In this document: positions 26,421 to 33,984 of the stretch, in pieces
How the letters are laid out: each line of letters opens with the position of its first letter
How positions within the stretch are numbered: position 1 is the stretch's first letter
Assembly: GCA_011605725.1 (NCBI GenBank)
Contig: JAAOZP010000004.1
Coordinates: 1 to 64,000, forward strand
Direction of reading: 5' to 3'
Source: Nitrososphaerota archaeon
GTDB taxonomy: Archaea; Thermoproteota; EX4484-205; JAAOZP01
Length of the DNA stretch: 64,000 nt
The notes under the pieces: generated by a model
Database searches by the model: none
What the model was told of the DNA's origin: nothing
The model's input: the letters and a program-made list of their open reading frames with translations, nothing else
Position numbers and translations under genes: made by a program

Positions 26421-27428
26421 TCACCTCCTGTTTATTTCTATTACGAAGAGTTCGCTTTTAGACTGCTGATACTGCTCATCCCCATCGTATTTCGCATAGA
26501 CTTCAGCCGTGTCGTCGAGCAAATCAGTCTTCCTAGCTTTCCACTCGATGCTGAAACTCCCATCCTCACCTGTCTTCCCGGAGGCCAGCAGATCATCCCT
26601 ACCAATATCCCTCTCCATTATCCGTATGTTAGCATTGGCAACCGGCTTCCCTGTCTCAGCCTCAAGAAGCCTCCCGGTGAAGACAAGCCGCGATCCCGCT
26701 TTAACTCTAGCCGGGGGAGCTTCCAGCTTCAAAACGGTTTTAATGGGCTTAGCCTGTGCGGGAGGCTTCATCTTGTGAATAATCTGGGTGACAACCGTCC
26801 CGCTCGGTATCAGTATCTCCCTCGTCCCATCCGTAGACTCCAGCACCAGATGCATCAGCCTGATCTCCTTAACAACCCCAGTCTGCCCCGCAACGGTTAT
26901 CGTATCCCCAAAGGTATAGGGCCTGGAGAGCAGGAGGAAGACTCCTGCAACAACGTTCGACAATATGGTTTGCGTCGCGAACCCTACGACAAGACCTCCG
27001 AAAGAACCCACGGTTAGGGCAGCTGCGGGATTCGCGTTGAAGACCGAAGCTATCAGCGAGAGCAAGACGGCGAGGCCCGCGATCCTCACCAGCGTTCGAA
27101 CGGTCGCAGCGGTAGGATGATCCGTAAACCTCCTCATGTAAGTGTAAACGACTCCGCTGAGAGCGTTCACTATAAGATAGCCTAGGCCAAATATTAGGAT
27201 CGCTTGAATATATTGAATATACGGGTTGACTAGCAGTATGACTCCGCTTAAATGCTGCAGGTATGGCGGAATAGTCTCGTCAGGCGTCCAGCCGAATAAT
27301 AGGTCGAGAACCGATAAGGATACTGCTAGAACAACTATGTAAAGAATCGTCTTAAGCCATCCCGCGCGAAGGCTCTGAACCCTGCTCTCAACCGCTTTAG
27401 CCCGCGCGTCCTCTTCAGGCAACGTCAA
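26421..27428 (-). CDS. MscS-family mechanosensitive channel with C-terminal Ig-like domain
   Basis: Four hydrophobic segments fill residues 24-150. The last is the MscS pore helix, with the family pattern NPAAALTVGSFGGLVVGFATQ followed by NVVAGVFLLLSRPYTFGDTI. A short beta domain (residues 160-215, VKEIRLMHLVLESTDG and LIPSGTVV) follows. Unlike typical MscS, the large alpha/beta cage is replaced by a beta-sandwich of about 110 residues (AGSRLVFTGRLLEAETGKPVANANI) resembling carboxypeptidase-regulatory or Big-type Ig folds. It would act as an osmotic release valve. The minus-strand operon continues into the zinc-ribbon gene. The 253-base upstream gap holds the first AGCGCGCGCT palindrome. Confidence 0.8.
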   Translation of the reverse strand: MTLPEEDARAKAVESRVQSLRAGWLKTILYIVVLAVSLSVLDLLFGWTPDETIPPYLQHLSGVILLVNPYIQYIQAILIFGLGYLIVNALSGVVYTYMRRFTDHPTAATVRTLVRIAGLAVLLSLIASVFNANPAAALTVGSFGGLVVGFATQTILSNVVAGVFLLLSRPYTFGDTITVAGQTGVVKEIRLMHLVLESTDGTREILIPSGTVVTQIIHKMKPPAQAKPIKTVLKLEAPPARVKAGSRLVFTGRLLEAETGKPVANANIRIMERDIGRDDLLASGKTGEDGSFSIEWKARKTDLLDDTAEVYAKYDGDEQYQQSKSELFVIEINRR

Positions 27429-27594
27429 GACAGGACACCTAAGCCACTATGTGTGTGCCCGCTTAAAACTTTTTCCCAATAGCTGAGGTCGAAAGCTAGG
27501 ATACTGGTCTCAAATAGTGCGCGTTATGTTTCAGCTATTCGCCATAGTCAATCATGCAACTCATTCAAAAGATCAATCTTTACCCTACTGGATT

Positions 27595-27604
27595 AGCGCG
27601 CGCT
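27595..27604. repeat. Palindrome AGCGCGCGCT, copy 1
   Basis: Perfect copy in the gap between the MscS gene and the URO-D-like gene. This is the leftmost copy I found; none were seen to its left. Confidence 0.75.
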
Positions 27605-27681
27605 GGCCTCATTCTCAACTACCTCGATACTTAACCATTCATACTTATATACCTTTTAAACCAGTATCGAAGTTAACGTGT

Positions 27682-28932
27682 TCAAACATATTTCTCAGCA
27701 GCAGAGGAAGCTATTCTCGCCCACTCCCATAGTCGTTGAGGCTGGTACCTAACGGTGCTAATGTCCTTCATATGGATCTCCATCACACAGTTAAACCTCC
27801 TCGCCTTCCTAAGCTTCTCCTCAATGTCTCTACGCACTGCCTCCGGGTTCCAACTCGACTCGGCCAGCACAGCGGGATTAGGCTTCCAAGCGAATATGAA
27901 CTCGTCACCCACGTTTTCAACAGCCTTGTCGAAATCTATGAAGGGGCTCATAGAGATTCTGCGCAGCCTAGGAATATTCCTCCTCAAAACCTCAACCTTA
28001 TGGTGGAGCGGCTCGCAGCACCCATAGTAGTTGAAACCCCATCTTTCATACCAACGTTTCTCATGCTTCAGCGCAAACTCCTCATGCATAGCAGGGGAAA
28101 CTGCTGCGAAAACCTGGGCCGCGCCCACTCCCCAGAGCCTCATCGGAGAGTCGCGCAGCAGTCCCAGCTTCTCATACTTGTCTAGACGTTGAAGCCAAGC
28201 GTCAACCATTTTCTCGACAAGCCTGTGCACGTATCTTGGTCTGCGGTACATGTCTACGAGAACCTCCTTGACCCCGGTTAGCATCACGATCTCGTCCCAG
28301 GGAGCAAACCAGAAGGCGCTTACGCCACGCTTCTCAACAGGCAGAACCCCGTCGAAAATCTCGCAAAGCATTTCAAACTCCCCCTCAGCTTTCTCCTCGT
28401 CGAAGAACACTTCAGGCACCCGGATCTTTTCAATGTCTTCTTCACACTTGATTTGAACATGGTAACGGTGGGAAACCACAGGATTTTTCTCGTCAATCCT
28501 CAAAATATCCTCCTTAATGCTGATGCCGAAGCCAGTGTCAACGATATAGTCGTGAAGCGGCTGCTCAACGACGGGCTCCAGGCTTAGGCTGCTGCTGAAA
28601 CGCGGATCGTCAACAAGCACGCCCAATCCATGCCTCCACTTATAGATCAAGCGTCTCAGCCTCTCCTCGTATCTCCGGCACAACGGGTGCTTCGTCCTCA
28701 ACGTAAGCTCGTCGCCAACATTCATCTCATGCCACGGGATCTCGTAAACATAGACCGGGGGCTTAACCATCTCCAGATTATTCACCCTCTTCTGCAGCTC
28801 AGCATACTCCTCGTTAACAGGGGAGGCTGCAATTTCAACGATCAGCCTTCCAAGCTCCCTCAGAATCTCCTTGTCTTCAGAAGGTATTCTACTGTAAGCC
28901 ATTGTTTCTCCCATGCTCCTTTTCCAAGCCAT
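27682..28932 (-). CDS. Uroporphyrinogen decarboxylase-like (URO-D family) protein
   Basis: A 416-aa protein of the URO-D superfamily as found in anaerobes, where many members are methyltransferases for corrinoid proteins and not haem enzymes. Supporting features are FWFAPWDEIVMLTG, LVDMYRRPRYVHRLVEKM, the Cys-containing YYGCCEPLHHKVE strand that could bind zinc, and IDFDKAVENVG near the barrel end. No corrinoid protein or haem genes are adjacent. Candidate starts are 28932, 28914 and 28902. It stands alone with palindrome-bearing gaps on both sides. The superfamily is clear; the substrate is not. Confidence 0.75.
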   Translation of the reverse strand: MAWKRSMGETMAYSRIPSEDKEILRELGRLIVEIAASPVNEEYAELQKRVNNLEMVKPPVYVYEIPWHEMNVGDELTLRTKHPLCRRYEERLRRLIYKWRHGLGVLVDDPRFSSSLSLEPVVEQPLHDYIVDTGFGISIKEDILRIDEKNPVVSHRYHVQIKCEEDIEKIRVPEVFFDEEKAEGEFEMLCEIFDGVLPVEKRGVSAFWFAPWDEIVMLTGVKEVLVDMYRRPRYVHRLVEKMVDAWLQRLDKYEKLGLLRDSPMRLWGVGAAQVFAAVSPAMHEEFALKHEKRWYERWGFNYYGCCEPLHHKVEVLRRNIPRLRRISMSPFIDFDKAVENVGDEFIFAWKPNPAVLAESSWNPEAVRRDIEEKLRKARRFNCVMEIHMKDISTVRYQPQRLWEWARIASSAAEKYV

Positions 28933-29017
28933 TGGGGCCCGGGAGGACTAAAAAACTTATTGACCGCAATCCTCAAGCCCCTGGCTAGCGCACGTTGAAA
29001 GGCGTGAAAGGCATACT

Positions 29018-29027
29018 AGCGCGCGCT
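29018..29027. repeat. Palindrome AGCGCGCGCT, copy 2
   Basis: Perfect copy in the 171-base gap between the URO-D-like gene and the archaeal ATPase gene. A weaker look-alike, TAGCGCACG, lies at 28986. Confidence 0.75.
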
Positions 29028-29103
29028 TATCAATCAGAACAGATATTGTGGGAAAAATACTGGGTGAAATCAGCACACGCCAATAGCGCTCCGCCATCCC
29101 TCT

Positions 29104-30495
29104 TTATTTTCCCTCAAGAATATCTTTAAGTTCAAAAATGATGAAGCCTTTCTCAGAAAGCTCCTCCTTGCCTTCGACTCTTCTACCGACTAAGCCGAAA
29201 TACTCTCTTCGCCTCTCCTTCCTCCACTTAAAGACTTGAGCCTTCTGCTTCAAGACTTGAATTATTCTTTTAGCCTCAGCCTTCTTCAAATCACTCCACT
29301 TCACTTCAAAAAAGGCTGATAAAGACTGGGCCTCGTCCAAGGCAACGGCATCTATCTCTTGGTCTTTAAACCACCACTTCCCTATGATCTTCGGACGGAA
29401 TGGAGCCCTCTTTAAACCGTAGAGGCTTTCTCTAAAGATCTGTTCGAAAACCGTCCCGAGATAAGCATCGTAGTCTCGCTTAACCTTCTCCAAAACCGCG
29501 CCAACGTTTCCAAGCTCAAGCTCAGACTTATTCGGGAAGACGTAGCGGAACCAGAAAGCCATGTAGGGGTCAGATATACGGTAGAGGGCTTTCCGCGGCT
29601 TAATTCTCTCCCCAACAGGGTAGAGACGCTCAATCCAGCCTAATTCCTCCAGCACGTCGAGATACTTTGAAAGAAGGGTTTTCTCGAGTCCGGTGAAGCC
29701 GGCTATCTCGCCGAAGGAAGAAGCTCCGAACGCCACAGCCTTAAGTATTACCGAGTAAAGCCTTGGCTCGCGGAGCTCATCCCTCAGCAGGAATTCAGCC
29801 TCGCCATAAAGGAACTCGCCTTTCCTGAATATTCGAGTAGCCACGTTATCCCAGAACGGGACATCTGGGTCAAACTTAAGAAGATAGGCCGGAACTCCGC
29901 CGAGACACCCGTAAACCCTAACGAGATCCTCCTCAGGATATTCTTTGAAGAATCCCCGGAGATGATGAAAACGTAGGGGCTGAAGCTTCCATTGCCCGGT
30001 TCTCCTACCGTAAAGCGGGCTCCTGTAGCTTAAAACCTCGGTCTCCATCATACTGATGGAGGAGCCGAGGAGGATTAGCATGACCTGACTGTTCTCAAGC
30101 TCCAGGTCCCAGATTTTCTGGAAAACAGAAGGTATCGCCTTATCATCCTCTATCAGCATCGGAAACTCGTCTATCACGATAATAACCCTCCCCCCTTTCC
30201 ACCATTTCAGGAACTCTTTGAAGAGCTCCAGCCAGCCGCTAATTTCAAGCTTAGAGAAGGACTCGTCACCGAGAACCTGCGACATCTTCCCCTTAAACTC
30301 CTCAAGCAGATCTCTCTCCGGCCTCCTGTCCGCCAAGAAGTATACAGCGGGCTTCCCCCTGACGAACCTTGCGATAAGCTCGGTCTTACCGATCCTCCTA
30401 CGCCCATAAATAACTATTAGCTCAGGATCCTTGCTTCTGAACTTCTCCTCCAAGTATTGAAGCTCCTCCTCCCTGTCGACAAATAGTTGAATCAC
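29104..30495 (-). CDS. Archaeal ATPase with C-terminal DUF234 nuclease-like domain
   Basis: This is a STAND-like P-loop ATPase typical of archaeal mobile regions. Walker A is IYGRRRIGKTEL (near residue 29), Walker B IIVIDEFPML, and a sensor strand MLILLGSSIS. A winged helix (SSFGEIAGFTGLEKTLLSKYLDVLEELGWI) precedes the C-terminal DUF234 region, with the PD-(D/E)xK-like core IDAVALDE...FFEVKW. Full length, 463 aa. Start is GTG 30495. A 14-base inverted repeat covers its start codon and promoter. Members are often linked to mobile elements or defence; a specific role is unknown. Confidence 0.85.
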   Translation of the reverse strand: MIQLFVDREEELQYLEEKFRSKDPELIVIYGRRRIGKTELIARFVRGKPAVYFLADRRPERDLLEEFKGKMSQVLGDESFSKLEISGWLELFKEFLKWWKGGRVIIVIDEFPMLIEDDKAIPSVFQKIWDLELENSQVMLILLGSSISMMETEVLSYRSPLYGRRTGQWKLQPLRFHHLRGFFKEYPEEDLVRVYGCLGGVPAYLLKFDPDVPFWDNVATRIFRKGEFLYGEAEFLLRDELREPRLYSVILKAVAFGASSFGEIAGFTGLEKTLLSKYLDVLEELGWIERLYPVGERIKPRKALYRISDPYMAFWFRYVFPNKSELELGNVGAVLEKVKRDYDAYLGTVFEQIFRESLYGLKRAPFRPKIIGKWWFKDQEIDAVALDEAQSLSAFFEVKWSDLKKAEAKRIIQVLKQKAQVFKWRKERRREYFGLVGRRVEGKEELSEKGFIIFELKDILEGK

Positions 30496-30523
30496 GAATA
30501 TAATACTTATGATTCAACTATTT
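30481..30523. promoter_or_regulatory. Perfect 14-base inverted repeat over the start of the ATPase gene
   Basis: AAATAGTTGAATCA (30481-30494) is mirrored by TGATTCAACTATTT (30510-30523) across 15 bases that include a TATA-like stretch. One arm encodes the first residues after the GTG start; the other lies in the promoter. This architecture suits autoregulation by a dimeric binder or a structured leader. Confidence 0.6.
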
Positions 30524-30715
30524 AAATCTTAGCTCTCGGAACAGCGTCACATCCAGCGCCATTAAAAAAGTGCTTCCAAGACTTGAACACACCAGCCTGC
30601 ACAGGACAATTACCGCATAGCCAGACGGCCCGAAATATTCTGGAAGCCTTCGACCAGTCTGCATCAACGCATCCCGCCTACATGCGCATTCAAGCGGAAA
30701 ACCAGCAGTCCCTCC

Positions 30716-31270
30716 CTACATGGATGATGGAGGTAATGGGGGTGGTGGAGGTGGGACGGTCTCCGGTAGGTTGAAGAACGCAACTATCTTAATTATATTC
30801 GCTACAAACACTATTATGATCCCGATGATTATTATTACTGTTGCGGCTCCAATCAGGTTGAGTAGTGCAGCCGTCGAGAACATGGAGATATTCAGCTTCT
30901 TGGCTATGATGTCGAAGCTCTTCTTCAAAAACACTGCAGATATGGTGAGGATAATACAAAGAATGAGCAGAACAACCATTATGCTTAAGATGACGCTGAA
31001 GAATCTTCGAGTGACGACTGAAGTTATGATCGTAGTAATCCCTAGAAGTACGGCGACAAATATTCCAACGATCGCTAAAACGATCGATATCAGGTAGTTT
31101 TTAAATACAGCTTCATCGTTAAGTACCCTAGATATCTTATATATCGCTACAGCTTCAAGTATGAAACCTACTATCGAGACGACAAACCCTGCTTGAGGAA
31201 TGAAGGTTCCAAAGGTCGAAAGGACTGCACCAATCCCGCCAAAGATTTTCGCGTCACTCAGCTCAGACAC
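30716..31270 (-). CDS. DUF996 family membrane protein with polyproline tail
   Basis: The N-terminus AKIFGGIGAVLSTFGTFIPQAGFVVSIVGFIL follows the DUF996 pattern (reported here as a pattern, with Gly-rich first helix and a second helix). Two more helix pairs follow, at about residues 60-90 and 92-165. The C-terminus is PETVPPPPPPLPPSSM. DUF996 proteins are archaeal integral membrane proteins with no known role. The polyproline tail would be cytoplasmic or external depending on topology. The gene has no close operon partner. The family match is fairly good; the tail is unusual. Confidence 0.7.
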   Translation of the reverse strand: MSELSDAKIFGGIGAVLSTFGTFIPQAGFVVSIVGFILEAVAIYKISRVLNDEAVFKNYLISIVLAIVGIFVAVLLGITTIITSVVTRRFFSVILSIMVVLLILCIILTISAVFLKKSFDIIAKKLNISMFSTAALLNLIGAATVIIIIGIIIVFVANIIKIVAFFNLPETVPPPPPPLPPSSM

Positions 31271-31747
31271 GATATTTCTAAATTTAAAGATTGCTTAAAA
31301 AGCTTTTCCTCAAAGACAGCTAAGGATCATCGATCTATCTACACGTCACTCAGATTTAATGCCTAGGATACCGATCATGCGTGCGAAACCTCTTCAGTCG
31401 ACATCCCCATTAAGCACGCGCTAATGTATTTATTTTTGCTCAAATGAGTAGCGGAAAATGTTAAAACAAAGAACAATACTTTAAACGGAAAATATGAAAA
31501 CCTAGAGCCATATTCTCCAAGTTTAGCAGCCTCGTAACATACTGTAGGTGTAGGAGTAATTGCTATCGACTCGTTGCATATCTCCCTAAAGCTTCCTCCC
31601 TTTATTGTTCCAGGTAAACACACAGTCATTATGTCTTGCGGTGAAAAAAGTAAATCTGAAAATTCCCCAGCTTCTGGAATAGCAATAACGTTACATAACG
31701 GTAAGTAACGGTAAATTTATAAATCGGCGCTTCGCCTTCTATGTGAA
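31271..31747. other. Gap with a weak minus-strand ORF and a variant palindrome
   Basis: This 477-base stretch holds a minus-strand frame (31375-31629, 84 aa, start ATG 31629) whose reading continues upstream without a start as NVIAIPEAGEFSDLLF, so it may be a truncated gene. Its 3' end contains AGCACGCGCT (31413-31422), a one-base variant of the recurrent palindrome. I recognise no family. The right end holds the promoter of the AlbA_2-domain gene. Confidence 0.35.
31686..31723 (+). promoter_or_regulatory. Triple TAACGKTA operator next to TATA box
   Basis: TAACGTTA (31686), TAACGGTAA (31696) and TAACGGTAA (31706) repeat at a 10-base period, one helical turn. They run straight into the TATA box TTTATAAA (31716-31723), which lies 25 bases before the ATG at 31748. 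This looks like a repressor array for the downstream gene. Confidence 0.55.
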
Positions 31748-33049
31748 ATGAAAGAAGCCGAGGGAGAGACATTAGAGTTTAAGAATTCCTTGTCTGATTT
31801 CGACAGTATACTGGCTACAATATCCGCCTTCTCCAACACGAAAGGAGGAAGAATACTTATCGGTGTTAACGACGATGGAAAAGTTACAGGAATCGACATT
31901 GGTAAGAGAACTTTAGAGGAAATTGTGAATAGGATTTCACAAAATACAAATCCAAAAACATATCCTGAGATCAAAATCGAGAGGGTACAGGATAAAAACA
32001 TCATAGAAATCAGGGTTTCAGAACGTAGCGATAAACCTGTTTTCGCTAAGGGAATCGCCTATAAAAGGGTTGGAAGGAACAACGTTAAGATGGATAGGGA
32101 TGAGATCGTAAGCTTGCTCAGGAAAGTTTACGAAATATCATATGAAGATGTTGAAGTCGCAAGCATTGAAGATATTGACTTCGATAAAGTAAGATCCTTC
32201 ATAAATAGGGTCAGGGAAGCAAGATCCAGCTCGATACCTGAAAACGAGACTATTGTTTTGAGAAGCCTCGGATTAGTGGACGGCGAAGCTAGGCTGGCAG
32301 CAATAATTCTATTCGGTAAGAACCCGCAGGCCTTAGCTCCGTGGGCTGTGGTGAAGATCGGCAGGTTCCTAGCTGAAGATGCAAGACCTGTTTTCGAGAA
32401 GGAGATTGCAGGAGACCTTGTAGAGCAGATAGAAAAGAGCTATGCTGAAGTTCTATCATTAATAAGGAAGGAAATAAAAGTAAAGGGGCCCAGAAGAGAA
32501 GAAATCTATGAATATCCTGTCGAAGCAGTCAGAGAACTCATTGTAAATGCTGTGACACATAGGGATTACTCGATTAAAAGCCCAATCTACATAAAGATAT
32601 TTGAAGAAAAGATTTCCATCGAAAACCCAGGTGGACTACCCAAAGGCATAACGGTCGACGAGCTTAAAAAACCGCATAGTTCAATTCTCAGAAACCCTAA
32701 GATAGCAAACGTGCTCTACAACTTGGGGTACATAGAGAAGTGGGGAATAGGAACGTTGGAAGTCATTAAAAAATGTCTGCTTAATGGAAACGGTGAACCC
32801 ATCTTCTACTCCAACGGAGTGTTTAAGGCTGAAGTAAAAAGCAGGTACACGGTGAACATCAGCGATAAGGAAAGGATTGCTGTCGAGTACATAAGGAAAA
32901 AAGGAAAGGCTACGAGGCTGGAGCTTGAAAAAATACTGGGTTTAAAAGAAAGCTCCGTAAGAAAGCTTCTTGAAGAACTCCAACGCAGAGGCCTCGTAGT
33001 GAAAGAAGGAAGGGGAAGGAGAACAAGATACAGGCTTTCAGTTTTCTAA
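31748..33049 (+). CDS. AlbA_2 (Schlafen-like) domain transcriptional regulator / RecG-like ATP-binding protein
   Basis: Three domains are seen. AlbA_2 is at residues 1-110 (EGETLEFKNSLSD, FSNTKGGRILIGVNDDGKVTGID). A GHKL-like ATP-binding module spans about 250-360 (VEAVRELIVNAVTHRDYS, the N-box, then ENPGGLPKGI and KWGIGTLEVI). A C-terminal winged helix covers 375-433. Such proteins are annotated as putative transcriptional regulators or ATP-dependent DNA helicase-related proteins and are common near defence and mobile genes. A TATA box sits 25 bases upstream, behind three tandem TAACG repeats, which suggests autoregulation. Confidence 0.82.
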   Translation: MKEAEGETLEFKNSLSDFDSILATISAFSNTKGGRILIGVNDDGKVTGIDIGKRTLEEIVNRISQNTNPKTYPEIKIERVQDKNIIEIRVSERSDKPVFAKGIAYKRVGRNNVKMDRDEIVSLLRKVYEISYEDVEVASIEDIDFDKVRSFINRVREARSSSIPENETIVLRSLGLVDGEARLAAIILFGKNPQALAPWAVVKIGRFLAEDARPVFEKEIAGDLVEQIEKSYAEVLSLIRKEIKVKGPRREEIYEYPVEAVRELIVNAVTHRDYSIKSPIYIKIFEEKISIENPGGLPKGITVDELKKPHSSILRNPKIANVLYNLGYIEKWGIGTLEVIKKCLLNGNGEPIFYSNGVFKAEVKSRYTVNISDKERIAVEYIRKKGKATRLELEKILGLKESSVRKLLEELQRRGLVVKEGRGRRTRYRLSVF

Positions 33050-33161
33050 ACTCTCCCCGACAAGTAACTGCTCTGTTAACTTAAGCTCATGGAAGCATCA
33101 CTCCTAATCTTCTGAATCCACAATGGGACTATGTTAAATGCAGAAACACTAATAGCGTACG

Positions 33162-33251
33162 GCAACAACCGCTGAAGCCTACGGGCACTTCATAAAATAC
33201 AATAACCTCAAGAAAAAATAGCCGGCATCCTAAGTGGCTCAAAGACCCCAA
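33162..33251 (+). pseudogene. Degenerate 5' fragment of a PEP synthase gene
   Basis: About 90 bases match the intact ppsA at 36162-36253 with scattered substitutions and single-base gaps; shared blocks include CGCTGAAGC and ACTTCATAAAATACAA. The reading frame is broken (AAAAATAG). The match stops at the short palindrome AGCGCGCT (33251-33258). It is same-strand with the intact gene. Confidence 0.75.
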
Positions 33252-33256
33252 GCGCG

Positions 33257-33650
33257 CTATATCTCATCATACTCCTGTACTATCCATATTGTTGCCTTGT
33301 GGACGTAGTCGTTTATCAAGTTCGTAGCATGAATATATGACTCGGCTAGTTTCCTCCTTTCTTTCTCAAAGTTTTCGAACCTCTAGCACGCGCTTCTTTT
33401 TCTGAGGTTCCTTATCCATAAGCCACGCTTGCTGTATAGAAGCTTTTCCTCGGGACCGTTTTCTAATAGGCTCTCTTCTCATCTTTCGGTCTGAACATAA
33501 TCTCAGACATTATCCTCGCCCCGGAGTCATTTCTCATTACGAGTATCACGGAACATAGAAGTCTGCTTCCGACTCCGTGAATTCTCCATCTTTGATTCTT
33601 CTCACAAACGTTGAAATGCAGTATCTGTTCTCATCCGCATCATTCTAGTA
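33257..33650 (-). pseudogene. Decayed minus-strand gene, possibly IS605-type tnpB
   Basis: Minus-strand frames read as broken coding sequence. The last piece, ending in TAG at 33257, has the pattern FENFEKERRKLAES then YIHATNLINDYVHKATIW, which looks like the helical N-terminal part of TnpB-type transposases. Upstream pieces in other frames (STFVRRIKDGEFTESEADF and ARIMSEIMFRPKDEKRAY) are separated by stops. A variant palindrome AGCACGCGCT at 33387-33396 lies between pieces. The transposase assignment is tentative. With the ppsA fragment this fills most of the 690-base region without an intact gene. Confidence 0.4.
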
Positions 33651-33738
33651 ATTCCCTCCCAAGCTTCTTTATGGATGTTTTTTAAAATTCTGGAATAACA
33701 TTTATATTTTGATGGAAAAATGGTAAATATGGTGAAAA

Positions 33739-33984
33739 ATGGAAAGTAAGGTAGAAGTTAAGAAGGTGGATCCGCAGGGCCGCGTTATTCTGCCCGCTGA
33801 CTGGCGCCAATCCGAAATGAAAGAAAGTAGAGAAATATACATAATCCGAGAGAAAGGGTATTTGAAGATAATCCCGAAGCGTAAAGTTGATTTAACCGAA
33901 TACTTTGATAAAGTTGATTTAAACGTCGAAGCCATTGAGAATTGGAAGAAGTTTGAGAAAAGGCTCTACGGGAGGCGCTCATGA
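33739..33984 (+). CDS. AbrB/SpoVT-type antitoxin
   Basis: An 81-aa protein with the swapped-hairpin AbrB fold at its N-terminus (KVEVKKVDPQGRVILPADWRQ, then EIYIIREKGYLKIIPKR) and a C-terminal acidic helix suited to blocking a PIN toxin. The pattern QGRVILP is diagnostic. It overlaps the downstream PIN gene by 4 bases (ATGA), the usual VapBC arrangement. The toxin partner is truncated and fused, so whether this antitoxin still has a target is uncertain. A TATA-like stretch lies before 33739. Confidence 0.8.
   Translation: MESKVEVKKVDPQGRVILPADWRQSEMKESREIYIIREKGYLKIIPKRKVDLTEYFDKVDLNVEAIENWKKFEKRLYGRRS

Noticed and set aside
26286..27017. A 243-aa plus-strand open frame opposite the MscS gene
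   Set aside because: It is antisense to a clear MscS protein, has no recognisable family and has Pro/Arg/Leu-rich composition typical of a shadow frame.
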